Assembly (NCBI RefSeq): GCF_023028225.1
Contig: NZ_CP095482.1
Location: forward strand, 2,666,001 to 2,730,000
DNA length: 64,000 bases
Reading direction: 5' to 3'
Origin: Halorientalis litorea
Lineage (GTDB): Archaea > Halobacteriota > Halobacteria > Halobacteriales > Haloarculaceae
Position 1 is the first letter of the stretch, and each line of letters opens with the position of its first letter. Below the pieces are notes generated by a model that saw only the letters and a program-made list of their open reading frames with translations, searched no databases and was not told the origin of the DNA. Positions 24,249-32,138 of the stretch are shown in pieces. The translations under genes were made by a program, and so were the position numbers.

Positions 24249-25010
24249 TCAGAAGGTGAGTTCGACGTCTGTCCCGGTGGCCCGACACTCTTCGAGCGCG
24301 TGTTTGGCGTCCATCCCGGCGTCCTGTGCCGTCGCACCCCGCCCGACGCCGACCTTCAACTCCACGTCTACGTCGTCGTTGACGTGCTCGATGGCGTCCT
24401 CGTAGTCGGCCGCGTCGAGGTCCGGACACACGGCGATGACGTTGTCCCCGCCGACGAAAAATGACAGCGAGCCATACGCCTCGCGCATGTACCGCATGAG
24501 GCTGGCGTAGCCCTGTTCGATGTTGATGAACGTGTCGAACTCGTTCAACTGGTCGGTGTACTTGCCCGTCGCGTCGTTCACGTCGAAGTGTGCTATCTGC
24601 ACGTCTTCGTCGGTCCGGAAGTCGGGGTCGATGCTCCGCCCGGCCAGAATCTCGCGCCGGTGTTCGTCCTGAGCACTCCCGGCGTCTTGGAGGAGATTCG
24701 TCGCGTCACCGAGTGCCGCCGCCGGTGTCGTCCCCGTCGCGACGGCGAGACTCATCGTCACCGGATAGCGGTTCCCGACGGACTCTTGGACCATCGCGTG
24801 GTCGTCCATGTCCAACCCGTTCGAGACGGCTATCATATTGTCGAACCGAGAGAAGAAGACGTAGCCGTCGCGGTTCCCGAACAACTGCGAGAGGTCTGCG
24901 AACAGCCGCGACTGGAGTGTCTGGAGGTCGACCTCCCGCCGTGGCTCCGGGGTGACCGTCCACGGCCCGTAGTTGTCGATTTGGATGTGGGTCACCTGCG
25001 TGTTCGTCAC
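24249..25010 (-). CDS. arfA: GTP cyclohydrolase III
   Basis: A 253-residue archaeal GTP cyclohydrolase III (EC 3.5.4.29), which converts GTP to a formamidopyrimidine nucleotide, the first step of archaeal riboflavin and F420 deazaflavin synthesis. The two-fold palm-like structure shows as repeats: IQIDNYGPWT/GYVFFSRFDNMIAVSNGL in the first half and IAHFDVNDATGKY/LSFFVGGDNVIAVCPDL in the second. FDNM and GGDN mark the two metal and nucleotide sites. The gene fits well with F420-type LLM oxidoreductases elsewhere in the window. Confidence 0.93.
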   Translation of the reverse strand: MTNTQVTHIQIDNYGPWTVTPEPRREVDLQTLQSRLFADLSQLFGNRDGYVFFSRFDNMIAVSNGLDMDDHAMVQESVGNRYPVTMSLAVATGTTPAAALGDATNLLQDAGSAQDEHRREILAGRSIDPDFRTDEDVQIAHFDVNDATGKYTDQLNEFDTFINIEQGYASLMRYMREAYGSLSFFVGGDNVIAVCPDLDAADYEDAIEHVNDDVDVELKVGVGRGATAQDAGMDAKHALEECRATGTDVELTF

Positions 25011-25056
25011 TGTATCCGCGGGTTCGGACCGCCCCGCTATTTGTCTTCCGTCTCGG

Positions 25057-25422
25057 TTACGGCCCGCCCACCTCGGTCACGCGTTCGAGCCGTGCGACCA
25101 CCGCCGGACAACCAGTGAACTCGACGGTTCCGAGCATCGAATTGAACGCGACGGTCCCGGTTGCAGTCAGTATCGGCAGGTGGGTCTGGTAAATCTCCCG
25201 CCGCGCCTGCCGACGCTTCGCCGCCGACGCGTCACCGGTGAGGTCACCAGTGGCGACCAGTTCCGCGAGGTCACCCACCGCCACCGGGCGGTCCGCGGTG
25301 CGAAGGTGGGCGAGTATCCGCCGCCGCGCCCGTGAGGCCAGCAACTCCTCGACTACGGCCGCAGGAAGTCCGTCGTGACGGTCACCCCGCCGGTCCGTGC
25401 TGGGATTCGAGTGCGTTGCCAT
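25057..25422 (-). CDS. DUF7344-like winged-helix protein
   Basis: A 121-residue protein. Residues 20-110 form a helix-turn-helix domain: VVEELLASRARRRILAHLRT, VAVGDLAELVATGD and RREIYQTHLPILTATGTVAF. I recall this as the haloarchaeal DUF7344 group of small putative regulators. The N-terminal 18 residues are polar and disordered. It is upstream of arfA on the same strand, 46 bases away, so it might share its transcript. The regulated target is unknown. Confidence 0.78.
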   Translation of the reverse strand: MATHSNPSTDRRGDRHDGLPAAVVEELLASRARRRILAHLRTADRPVAVGDLAELVATGDLTGDASAAKRRQARREIYQTHLPILTATGTVAFNSMLGTVEFTGCPAVVARLERVTEVGGP

Positions 25423-25510
25423 ATCGTGGTGCTACCACACCCACCTACAAGTATGTGTCGCGCTCTCACACCACACACTACGTGACGCCGACGACGGACC
25501 GCTCGGGCGT

Positions 25511-25807
25511 TCAGGCGTACTCGTACGGCCAGTAATCGTGTTCGCGCATGGCCACGCCGACGGCCTTGTGGAACTCGGGGAAGTCACCGAACTCCTCGCC
25601 CTCGACGTGTTCGAAGATGTCGGCGACGCTGACGACCGTCTCGGAGTCGATACGAATCGGCTCGTCGCCGTGTTCCTCGACGAACTCCTCGGCCACCAGC
25701 GGGAAGTCCTCCTCCTCGTCTATCTTCTTCGCCAGTATCGCCTGCCCGTACTTGCGCCGTCCTTCGCTGCCCTCCTCGCCGTCCGGGTCGTGGGGCCAAT
25801 CGCTCAT
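25511..25807 (-). CDS. DUF5785-like small haloarchaeal protein
   Basis: A 98-residue acidic protein of unknown role. The start MSDWPHDPDGEEGSEGRRKY and the core ILAKKIDEEEDFPL, then VSVADIFEHVEGEEFGDFPEF, match the haloarchaeal DUF5785 family as I recall it. It has helical character and no membrane segment. The ATG at 25807 was preferred to the long frame reaching 26116, because the extra part runs through the tRNA-Ser gene and repeats. Confidence 0.82.
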   Translation of the reverse strand: MSDWPHDPDGEEGSEGRRKYGQAILAKKIDEEEDFPLVAEEFVEEHGDEPIRIDSETVVSVADIFEHVEGEEFGDFPEFHKAVGVAMREHDYWPYEYA

Positions 25808-25921
25808 ACCATCGTCTCCGGCCGAACCACGCAAAAGGGTTACTCTCCACGCCGCTCGCTCTGTTCGCTCATCTGGCTCCGGTGACACGCGTTGCTCCCC
25901 GCGGTATCGCTCGGAGCAAAC

Positions 25922-25944
25922 ACGGTGGGGATGGGATTTGAACC
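25922..25944 (+). repeat. Direct repeat copy 1: partial tRNA-Ser 3' end
   Basis: These 23 bases are identical to 26038-26060 (period 116) and hold the last 22 bases of tRNA-Ser, including half of the T arm. A similar GCAAA motif precedes both copies. This is the same arrangement as at tRNA-Thr. Confidence 0.8.
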
Positions 25945-25991
25945 ACGGTCGTTCCCGTTCGCTTCGCTCGCCTTCCACTCCCTGCTTCAAA
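25940..25991 (+). repeat. Shared spacer element at the tRNA-Ser locus
   Basis: Bases 25940-25963 are identical to 21643-21666 at the tRNA-Thr locus. The rest is similar up to TTCAAATCC. It is shorter by about nine bases than the other copy in the CGCTC-repeat part. Confidence 0.7.
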
Positions 25992-26038
25992 TCCATATGA
26001 ACGTATTTGCCGCTCACGATATTGTTCGCGGCAAAATA

Positions 26039-26122
26039 CGGTGGGGATGGGATTTGAACCCATGAGTCCGTGAGGACACCTGCTCTCAAGGCAGGCGCAT
26101 TAGGCCGCTCTGCCACCCCACC
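26039..26122 (-). tRNA. tRNA-Ser (TGA)
   Basis: On the reverse strand an 84-base class II tRNA. Acceptor arms GGTGGGG and CCCCACC pair and G is the discriminator. The anticodon stem CCTGC/GCAGG holds loop CTTGAGA with anticodon TGA. The long variable arm TGTCCTCACGGACTC is typical of tRNA-Ser. The T arm reads ATGGGTTCAAATCCCAT. CCA is not encoded. A partial copy of its 3' end lies 116 bases downstream. Confidence 0.95.
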
Positions 26123-26162
26123 GCAGTCAACGTTTTCACGTCGCGCGTATAATGCCTGTCGG

Positions 26163-26903
26163 TCACTCCCGGACGACGGTGAGTTCGCCGTCGCGTTCGA
26201 CTACGTCCACGCCGAGGTTCAGCAGGAACTCCGTGGTGTACGCCGGACGGTTACTGTCTGCTCGCTCGCGGGCCGACAGCAGGGCCACCGTCTCCGCGAG
26301 GTCCGCCGCCGTCTCCACGACGGGCCGCATCTCCAGAAAGTCCACGTCGAGTCCGGCGTCGGCGGCGCGGTCCGTCAGCGTCCCGACCGCTGGCGGCGCG
26401 AACGCGTCGGTGAAATCGATGGGTTCGGCGAAGCCAGCGTAGTAGACCCGGCCGTTCGGTGCCGGGCCGAGGACTGCCTCGCTCCGTCGGAACTTCATCG
26501 CCGCGTTGTCGACGACCTGTCGGGCGAGGAACGGGGCGGTCGGTTCCACGACGGCGGCCGTCTTGACGCCCTCCTCTTCGAGCAGGTGCGTGACGGTGTT
26601 GCCCGCCCGAGCGGCGAACGACGACCCGACTTGGACCTCGAACCGGGCGTCGTCGGGTGCCCCCAGTGCCGGACGGAGCGCGTCCCTGAGTTCCGACTCG
26701 GCGGCGTCCTCGTCGGTATCGTCGGCGGCGCGGTAGTTGACCAGCAACTCCCCGCCGCTGTCCTCGACTGCCCGGCACACGTCCCGGAGCATCGCGGTGT
26801 AGAGGTCCGTCGTCTCGGTCGTCGAGAGCGGTGTCGAGTCGGTGAGTCCGGGAAGTACGAGTCCGTCGCGCGGCGGGTCTGCGAGGACGGCAACTGTGGT
26901 CAT
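26163..26903 (-). CDS. DUF2064-like nucleotidyltransferase-fold protein
   Basis: A 246-residue protein starting MTTVAVLADPPRDGLVLPGL, with alternating strands and helices typical of the glycosyltransferase-A/nucleotidyltransferase fold. Segments such as VKTAAVVEPTAPFLARQVVD and SEAVLGPAPNGRVYYAGF resemble the DUF2064 (CofC-like) proteins, in which LGPxxDGGYYL is the signature. The family match is partial, so enzyme activity is uncertain. It is next to the tRNA-Ser gene and divergent from a small membrane protein. Confidence 0.6.
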   Translation of the reverse strand: MTTVAVLADPPRDGLVLPGLTDSTPLSTTETTDLYTAMLRDVCRAVEDSGGELLVNYRAADDTDEDAAESELRDALRPALGAPDDARFEVQVGSSFAARAGNTVTHLLEEEGVKTAAVVEPTAPFLARQVVDNAAMKFRRSEAVLGPAPNGRVYYAGFAEPIDFTDAFAPPAVGTLTDRAADAGLDVDFLEMRPVVETAADLAETVALLSARERADSNRPAYTTEFLLNLGVDVVERDGELTVVRE

Positions 26904-26964
26904 ACCCGCACGTCGGACCGGGTCATCCTTGAACGCGCCGTTTCGGCCGGACGCAACACCGGCG

Positions 26965-26974
26965 TTTTATATTA
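26965..26974 (+). promoter_or_regulatory. TATA box of the small membrane protein at 26995
   Basis: TTTTATATTA is centred about 26 bases before the ATG at 26995, among the clearest core promoters in the window, supporting a leaderless start. Confidence 0.55.
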
Positions 26975-26994
26975 CTCGTAGGGAACATTCGGAT

Positions 26995-27204
26995 ATGGCT
27001 TGGAGAACGCTGGCTGGCGACATCGCGACGCTGGTCGTCGCCGTGTTGGTCGTAGGCTCGCTCGCGAACATCGCACTGCTGACGCTCTCCTCGGGCAACG
27101 TCGTCGGGGCGGGCGTGACGCTGGCTCTGGTCGTGGTGGCCATCGCTGTCACCGCCGTCGTCGGGTCGAAGTCCCGCGAATGGCTCGCCAACCCGTACTG
27201 GTAA
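26995..27204 (+). CDS. Small two-helix membrane protein
   Basis: A 69-residue protein with two membrane helices: DIATLVVAVLVVGSLANIAL near residues 9-28 and VGAGVTLALVVVAIAVTAVV near 37-56, then the polar end GSKSREWLANPYW. A strong TATA box stands 26 bases upstream. Its stop lies directly next to the convergent UDG-like gene. No family is recognised. Confidence 0.65.
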   Translation: MAWRTLAGDIATLVVAVLVVGSLANIALLTLSSGNVVGAGVTLALVVVAIAVTAVVGSKSREWLANPYW

Positions 27205-27205
27205 T

Positions 27206-27838
27206 TTATCGACTCCGACGCCCCTTCGTCTGCCTGTAATCACGCTCCAGTAGCGACGAGAAGTGTTCCAGAAACGCCGTCCGCTCGCTCTCGCTCTGCC
27301 CCGCCGGGTCACGCATCGGTACCAACTCGAACCCACGGCCACGAATCGTGGTGGCGTGGTCCGCCGCGATGTCGAAGGCATCGGCCGGTTTCGTCGTGTA
27401 CTCGTACGCCAGCGCGGAGAGTACTCGTTCGCCGACCGGGACGATAATCTCGGGGTTTATCATCCGCAGTTCGGCACTCAGATACCCCTCGCAGTTGCGT
27501 ACTTCTTCGTCCGTCGCCGCTCTGTCGGGGTGGCGACACCGCGTGAGGTACGTCAGATAGACGTTGTCGAGGTCCGGTTCCGTCGCCGTCGGCGGCGCGT
27601 CGGTGAAGCCGAGACGGCCGAGCACGTCGAGTACCGCTTCCCCTCGCTCGTCGCCGGTGAACGGGACACCGGTCCGGTCGGCACCCGGTCCCGGGGCCGC
27701 ACCGACGACGACGAACTCCGCGCTCACGTCGCCGTATCCGTGGACGACCTGTGAGCGCGTCTCGCACAGTTCGGGGCACTGTTGGCAGTCCTCGTCCATC
27801 CCGAACGGGTTGGCGACTCTCTCTTGGTCGGCGTCCAT
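27206..27838 (-). CDS. Uracil-DNA glycosylase superfamily protein, divergent
   Basis: A 210-residue member of the family 4-type uracil-DNA glycosylases. N-terminal cysteines CQQCPELC (18, 21, 25) and later TRCRHPD and NCEGY fit an iron-sulphur cluster. The motif A position reads GAAPGPGADRTGVPFTG instead of the usual GEAPG. Near the C-terminus, where active enzymes have HPSP, this one has FELVPMRDPAGQS with no His. So uracil excision is doubtful, and it may act on another lesion or bind DNA. I recall a conserved haloarchaeal subgroup ending in the same RQTKGRR tail. Confidence 0.82.
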   Translation of the reverse strand: MDADQERVANPFGMDEDCQQCPELCETRSQVVHGYGDVSAEFVVVGAAPGPGADRTGVPFTGDERGEAVLDVLGRLGFTDAPPTATEPDLDNVYLTYLTRCRHPDRAATDEEVRNCEGYLSAELRMINPEIIVPVGERVLSALAYEYTTKPADAFDIAADHATTIRGRGFELVPMRDPAGQSESERTAFLEHFSSLLERDYRQTKGRRSR

Positions 27839-27917
27839 ACCGAGTGGTCGGACGCGCCGTGCATAAGCCCGGTGTCGGGGGCGTCAGTCTCATGCCCGCC
27901 TGACCCGTGGACTGTGC

Positions 27918-28535
27918 ATGTCCGACCCGCTATCGGATGGGGACCGCTCGAAACGCTTCGGGGGCGACGACGCCGCGTTCTACGACCACCCGCGGTTCGT
28001 CCAGCACGTCGACGAGACGTTCCGGGGCCACCTGACGGACCTGTACCGCGAGGTACTCGCGAACGGTGACGACGTTCTCGACCTCATGAGCAGTTGGGTG
28101 TCGCACCTCCCCGACGACGTCTCGCTCGGTACCGTCGTCGGGCACGGATTGAACGAGGCGGAACTCGAGCGGAACCCCGCGCTCGACCGGTGGTTCGTCC
28201 AGAACCTCAACGCGGACCAGTCGCTTCCGCTAGACGACGCGGCCGTCGACGCCGTCCTCTGTGCCGTCTCCGTCCAGTACCTCCAGTACCCGAAAGCAGT
28301 CTTCGAGGAGATACGCCGTGTCTTGCGGCCCGACGGCGTCGCCGTCGTGAGTTTCTCGAACCGGATGTTCGTTCAGAAGGCGATTCGTGCGTGGCGCGAG
28401 CGGTCGATAACGGAGCGTGCCGACCTCGTCCGGTCGTACTTCGATGCCGCGGGAGGCTTCTCTGAACCGGTCGTGCGCTCGGCCGAGACACCGGGTGTGG
28501 ACCCCTTCTACGCCGTCCTCGCGGCGACGCGTTAG
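27918..28535 (+). CDS. SAM-dependent methyltransferase
   Basis: A 205-residue class I methyltransferase. The SAM-binding region is VLDLMSSWVSHLPDD near residues 52-66. Motifs further on are LPLDDAAVDAVLCAVSVQYL near 100-120 and EIRRVLRPDGVAVVSFSNRM near 127-147, typical of Methyltransf_11. The first motif is unusual: DLMSSW replaces the normal D-x-G-x-G-x-G, a known variant of small methyltransferases. The substrate is unknown. The stop overlaps the convergent aroC by four bases. Confidence 0.82.
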   Translation: MSDPLSDGDRSKRFGGDDAAFYDHPRFVQHVDETFRGHLTDLYREVLANGDDVLDLMSSWVSHLPDDVSLGTVVGHGLNEAELERNPALDRWFVQNLNADQSLPLDDAAVDAVLCAVSVQYLQYPKAVFEEIRRVLRPDGVAVVSFSNRMFVQKAIRAWRERSITERADLVRSYFDAAGGFSEPVVRSAETPGVDPFYAVLAATR

Positions 28536-29764
28536 TCGTCGTCTTCGGTCGGTTCCGCGCGGGTGGGTGCCTCGTCGGGGTCGTTCCGGGGACTCGACGG
28601 GTGGTACTCCGTCTCGTACTCGCCCGGCTGGCCGTCGATTCGGTCGGGGTTGATGCGTCCACCCAACAGCATGAAGTCGAGCACCGTGAGCCGGAGCATC
28701 GCCTCGACGACGGGGACGGCACGGGGCATCAGCACGGGGTCGTGTCGCCCGACGACCTGAATGTCCTTGCGCTCGCCCGTCTCCCAGTCGGCGGTGGTCT
28801 GCTCCTTCGGGATGCTCGTCGGCGCGTGCCACGTCGCCTCGCCGTAGATTGGCTCACCCGTCGTGATGCCGCCTTGGAGGCCGCCGTGGTCGTTGCCCAC
28901 CGGAACGGGGTCACCCTCCTCGCTGACCGTCTCGGGGTAGGACTCGCCGTCGTCGAACTCCCAGTCCTCGTTGCGTTCGCTCCCACGCATCGTCCGGGTA
29001 TCCCGCCCCTTCCCGAACTGGAAGGCGGAGGTTGCCGGAATCGAGAACATCGCTTGTCCGAGGCGGGCGGGGAAGGAGTCGAAGCGCGGCGCGCCGAGGC
29101 CGCGCGGGACGCCGCGACACTCGAAGTAAATCGACCCGCCGATGGAGTCGCCCTCCTGCTGGTACTGGTCGATGGCCTCGCGCATCTCCGCGGCCGTCTC
29201 GGGGTGGGCACACCGGACCTCGTTCTCTTCGGTGTGTTCCAGCATCTCCTCGAAGGTGACTTCCGGTGTCCGGATGTCGCCGACTTGGTTGACGTGGGCT
29301 TTGATTTGCACGTCGAACTCGGAGGCGGCGAGGACCTGCTGTGCGATGGCTCCGGCGGCGACCCAGTTGACCGTCTCGCGGGCCGACGAGCGGCCGCCTC
29401 CGCCCCAGTTGCGCGTGCCGAACTTCGCGGAGTACGTGTAATCGCCGTGTGACGGGCGCGGCGCGGTCACGAACGGCTCGTACTTGCCCGAGCGTGCGTC
29501 CTTGTTCTGGATGACCATCCCGATTGGCGTGCCCGTCGTGTAGCCGTCTTGGATGCCGCTGTTGATTGTCACCTCGTCCGGTTCACCACGCGACGTGGTT
29601 ATCATCGATTGGCCGGGTTTCCGGCGGTCGAGTTCCTGCTGGATGTCTTCTTCCGAGAGTTCCACGCCCGCGGGGACGCCGGAGACGGTACACCCCATCG
29701 CTTCCCCGTGGCTCTCCCCGTAGGTGGTCACCTGAAAGAGCCGACCGAAACTGTTGCCGTTCAT
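28532..29764 (-). CDS. aroC: Chorismate synthase
   Basis: A 410-residue chorismate synthase, which makes chorismate from EPSP with reduced FMN, the last step of the shikimate pathway. It starts MNGNSFGRLFQVTTYGESHG with the invariant GESHG. RPSHGDYTYSAKFG (near 105-118) and GGGRSSARETVNWVAAGAIA (near 124-143) are signature stretches. The end adds an acidic tail of about 35 residues. ATG 29764 is chosen over the very long open frame to 30067 because the family starts here. It is part of the aromatic gene group at 28.5-38.7 kb, with aroA close by. Confidence 0.96.
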   Translation of the reverse strand: MNGNSFGRLFQVTTYGESHGEAMGCTVSGVPAGVELSEEDIQQELDRRKPGQSMITTSRGEPDEVTINSGIQDGYTTGTPIGMVIQNKDARSGKYEPFVTAPRPSHGDYTYSAKFGTRNWGGGGRSSARETVNWVAAGAIAQQVLAASEFDVQIKAHVNQVGDIRTPEVTFEEMLEHTEENEVRCAHPETAAEMREAIDQYQQEGDSIGGSIYFECRGVPRGLGAPRFDSFPARLGQAMFSIPATSAFQFGKGRDTRTMRGSERNEDWEFDDGESYPETVSEEGDPVPVGNDHGGLQGGITTGEPIYGEATWHAPTSIPKEQTTADWETGERKDIQVVGRHDPVLMPRAVPVVEAMLRLTVLDFMLLGGRINPDRIDGQPGEYETEYHPSSPRNDPDEAPTRAEPTEDDD

Positions 29765-29876
29765 TATCCGTCTGTGAGTGACCCGGGCATTTAGACTTTG
29801 AGAAACGTCCCATCCCCGATGCCGGTGGTTTCGCGGGAGTCGGGGGCGTGACCCGGTCTGGCGTGGGTGTAACTGG

Positions 29877-30149
29877 TCAGGAAACGTCCGACGGCGTCTC
29901 GAAGTAGTCGAGGATGTCCAACACGGCACCGATGACGAAACTGATGATGGCGACGACGAGCACGAGTCCCGTGAGCAGGTGCGACACCGGCGCGGGGAGC
30001 GTGAACTGGAAGCCGGCGATGAACACGCAGGTGACGAGGCCGACGACCAGCAGGAACGACCCCGCATTGGGGTCGTCGCCGGTCAGAAACTCCAAGCCCG
30101 TCAGGAACGCCGAGTTACGAGGTTGCTCTTCGAGCGTGTCTTCACTCAT
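29877..30149 (-). CDS. Small membrane protein, unknown function
   Basis: A 90-residue protein with a polar N-terminal 28 residues and two helices: GSFLLVVGLVTCVFIAGFQF near 31-50 and LLTGLVLVVAIISFVIGAVL near 58-77, then an acidic end. Its start overlaps the stop of the upstream small membrane gene at 30142 by eight bases, so the two are co-translated and probably form a small complex. No family is recognised. Confidence 0.62.
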   Translation of the reverse strand: MSEDTLEEQPRNSAFLTGLEFLTGDDPNAGSFLLVVGLVTCVFIAGFQFTLPAPVSHLLTGLVLVVAIISFVIGAVLDILDYFETPSDVS

Positions 30150-30384
30150 CGGTGGTGGTGGCGTTGTTCCGGTCGGCCGCTCGTTGGACGATTTGGACGA
30201 GGTGGGATACCCAGATGCCGGCGGTGAACCCGAACAGCGAGGAGACGACGACGGCCTTGATGAGTAGTTCGAGCGGAGCGACCGCGACGACGAGACTGAG
30301 TGTCCCGAAGAGGAACATCAGGCCGTACTGAATCCGTGTTTCGAGGTCGAATCTGCCGAGTGTCTTGGTGAGGTTCGTGCTCAT
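30142..30384 (-). CDS. Small membrane protein, unknown function
   Basis: An 80-residue protein with an amphipathic start and two helices: IQYGLMFLFGTLSLVVAVAP near 18-37 and LIKAVVVSSLFGFTAGIWVS near 42-61, ending in a charged HLVQIVQRAADRNN tail. It overlaps the next small membrane gene by eight bases. The ATG at 30384 is preferred to 30432, which would add only a poor polar lead. Upstream lies the remains of the pseudogene at 30458-30688, so the three may once have formed one operon. Confidence 0.62.
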   Translation of the reverse strand: MSTNLTKTLGRFDLETRIQYGLMFLFGTLSLVVAVAPLELLIKAVVVSSLFGFTAGIWVSHLVQIVQRAADRNNATTTDE

Positions 30385-30457
30385 GTGTAGTAGCTGGTGT
30401 CCGTTCGGACTGTCGCTCGTCGGCCGGCACACGCGTGGGTGCCGGGGTGGTTCCGTT

Positions 30458-30688
30458 GCTCTCGCGAGGCAGGTCGGTTATCTCGCTCAACTCGAGGGAG
30501 GCCGCGAGTCCGAGGACGGTCGCTGGCCACAGGCCGACGAACTGCCCTCGCTGCTTGTCGCCGCGGACGTAGCAGTGGTACAGTGCGGGGGCAACAGAAC
30601 CGAGAAACGCCAGCGCGGCGGGACCGAACCGACTGCCGCCGAACTCTCATGTCATCGTATCCGTCGTCTCGCTGGTTTGCTCGCTCAT
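30458..30688 (-). pseudogene. Nonsense-mutated paralogue of the small membrane gene at 10396
   Basis: From ATG 30688 the frame reads MSEQTSETTDTMT then TGA, then in the same frame continues FGPAALAFLGSVAPALY and VRGDKQRGQFVGLWPATVLG. The second part matches the protein at 10396 (SLGSVALALY, VRGDKQRGQFVGFWP) at nearly every loop residue. No start codon follows the TGA before the conserved part. The stop at the original end is also lost: the frame runs on into the gene at 30142. A TATA-like box still stands about 27 bases upstream. This is best explained as a recently disabled copy. Confidence 0.7.
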
Positions 30689-30710
30689 GTGATGACTTAG
30701 GTCTCCAGCG

Positions 30711-30718
30711 GTATACAC
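30711..30718 (-). promoter_or_regulatory. Retained TATA-like box of the pseudogene
   Basis: The reverse strand reads GTGTATAC here, 23-30 bases before ATG 30688. Its survival suggests that inactivation is recent or that the transcript still serves the downstream membrane genes. Confidence 0.4.
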
Positions 30719-30763
30719 GTTCGCCTCGTTTCCACCGACGAACGCGCCGCTACGTACGGATTG

Positions 30764-32056
30764 TTACGCCTGCTCGATGTCGGCACCGATGCCCGCGAGT
30801 GCATCGAAGAAGTCCGGGAACGACACGTCGACGTGTTCGCCGCCCGCGATGGTCGTCTGCCCGTCGGCCACGAGTCCGGCCACGGCGAGTGACATCACGA
30901 TGCGGTGGTCCGCCCGCCCGTCCACGTCGGCCCCCCGAAGGGTCGTCTCGCCGCCGTGGACCGTGAGGGTGTCCTGTGCTTCCTCGACGGACGCGCCCAT
31001 CTTCGTCAACTCCTCGGCCATCGCACTCACGCGGTCGGTTTCCTTGTACCGGACGTGTTCACAGTCGGTGATGGTCGTCGTTCCGTCGGCCGCCGCACCC
31101 AGTACCGCAATCGTCGGCAGGAGGTCCGGCGTGTCCTCGACGCCCACCTCGACGCCGGACAGCGAGGACTGGTGTGTCGTGATGACTCCGGCCTCGCGGT
31201 CCCACTCGATGTCGGCTCCCATTCGCTCCAGCACGTCCACGATGGCAGTGTCGCCCTGCGCGCTCGGCTGCGCTCCTTGGACCCGCAACTCGTCGTCCGC
31301 CGCGAGCGCGCCGGCCGCGAGCAGGTACGACATCGAAGAGAAGTCGCCCGGAACCGCGTACTCGCCGCCCGGCGGGTCGTAGGACTGCCCGCCGTCGACC
31401 CGAAAGCCCGTGTTGGTCGCCGTCGCCGTCACGCCGAAGGCGTCCAGCACTTCGAGCGTAATGTCGACGTAGGGTGCGGACTTGAGTTCGGTCTCCAGTT
31501 CGATATCGATGCCCTCGTCGGTCGCTGCCCCGGCCAGCAACAGCGCGGTGATGTACTGTGAGGACACGTCGCCGGGGATAGACACAGTCCCGCCCGCAAT
31601 CGGGCCCTCGACGACGAGCGGTGCCTGCCCGTTCCGCCGGGTACTCTCGGCCCGGCCGCCGAGTTGCTCGATGGCGTCGAGCAGCGGCCCCTGCGGCCGC
31701 GAGCGGAGCGACTCGTCCCCCGTCAGGACCGTCGCGCCGTCCGCGAGCGCGGCACAGGCCGTGACCAGCCGCATCGTCGTCCCGCTGTTCGCGCAGTCGA
31801 TGACATCCGCCGGGACGGTGGGGTCACCGCCGAACCCGTCGATGTCGATGACGCTGTCGTCCTCGCGTCGCTCGACGCCTCCGCCGAACGCCTCCACGGC
31901 GCGCATCGTCGCCCGCGTGTCGGCACTCACCAGCGGGTCGGTCACGTTCGCGCCGTCGGCGTACCCGGCAGCGAGTATCGCCCGGTGTGTGTAACTCTTC
32001 GAGGGTGGTGTCCGGACTGCCCCTCGCACCCTGGACGGCGAAACTTCCACGTTCAT
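30764..32056 (-). CDS. aroA: 3-phosphoshikimate 1-carboxyvinyltransferase (EPSP synthase)
   Basis: A 430-residue EPSP synthase joining shikimate-3-phosphate and phosphoenolpyruvate. Signatures: [20 protein letters not shown] near 17-36 (substrate Lys, Ser), [10 protein letters not shown] near 88-97, [13 protein letters not shown] near 165-177 and [14 protein letters not shown] near 343-356, with the catalytic Lys/Glu/Arg set. [11 protein letters not shown] carries the catalytic Asp. The start at 32056 avoids a longer frame of poor quality. It works just before AroC. It diverges from the M24 peptidase gene. Confidence 0.96.
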   Translation of the reverse strand: MNVEVSPSRVRGAVRTPPSKSYTHRAILAAGYADGANVTDPLVSADTRATMRAVEAFGGGVERREDDSVIDIDGFGGDPTVPADVIDCANSGTTMRLVTACAALADGATVLTGDESLRSRPQGPLLDAIEQLGGRAESTRRNGQAPLVVEGPIAGGTVSIPGDVSSQYITALLLAGAATDEGIDIELETELKSAPYVDITLEVLDAFGVTATATNTGFRVDGGQSYDPPGGEYAVPGDFSSMSYLLAAGALAADDELRVQGAQPSAQGDTAIVDVLERMGADIEWDREAGVITTHQSSLSGVEVGVEDTPDLLPTIAVLGAAADGTTTITDCEHVRYKETDRVSAMAEELTKMGASVEEAQDTLTVHGGETTLRGADVDGRADHRIVMSLAVAGLVADGQTTIAGGEHVDVSFPDFFDALAGIGADIEQA

Positions 32057-32138
32057 ACCCGCGTCGTGGTCGGCCCCCGACATGAGCATACCGGACCCGA
32101 CCCACGGAGTTTTGCCCGTCGCCCTCCGAACGCCGAGC

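Noticed and set aside
21591-26122. A complete genomic island bounded by the tRNA-Thr and tRNA-Ser loci
   Set aside because: The repeat pairs are local to each tRNA, not shared as ends of one island, and the genes between them are core ones such as pgk and GTP cyclohydrolase III.
30458-30688. TGA read as selenocysteine or stop readthrough
   Set aside because: I see no SECIS-like element, the intact paralogue has no Cys or Sec at this place, and selenoproteins are not known in haloarchaea.
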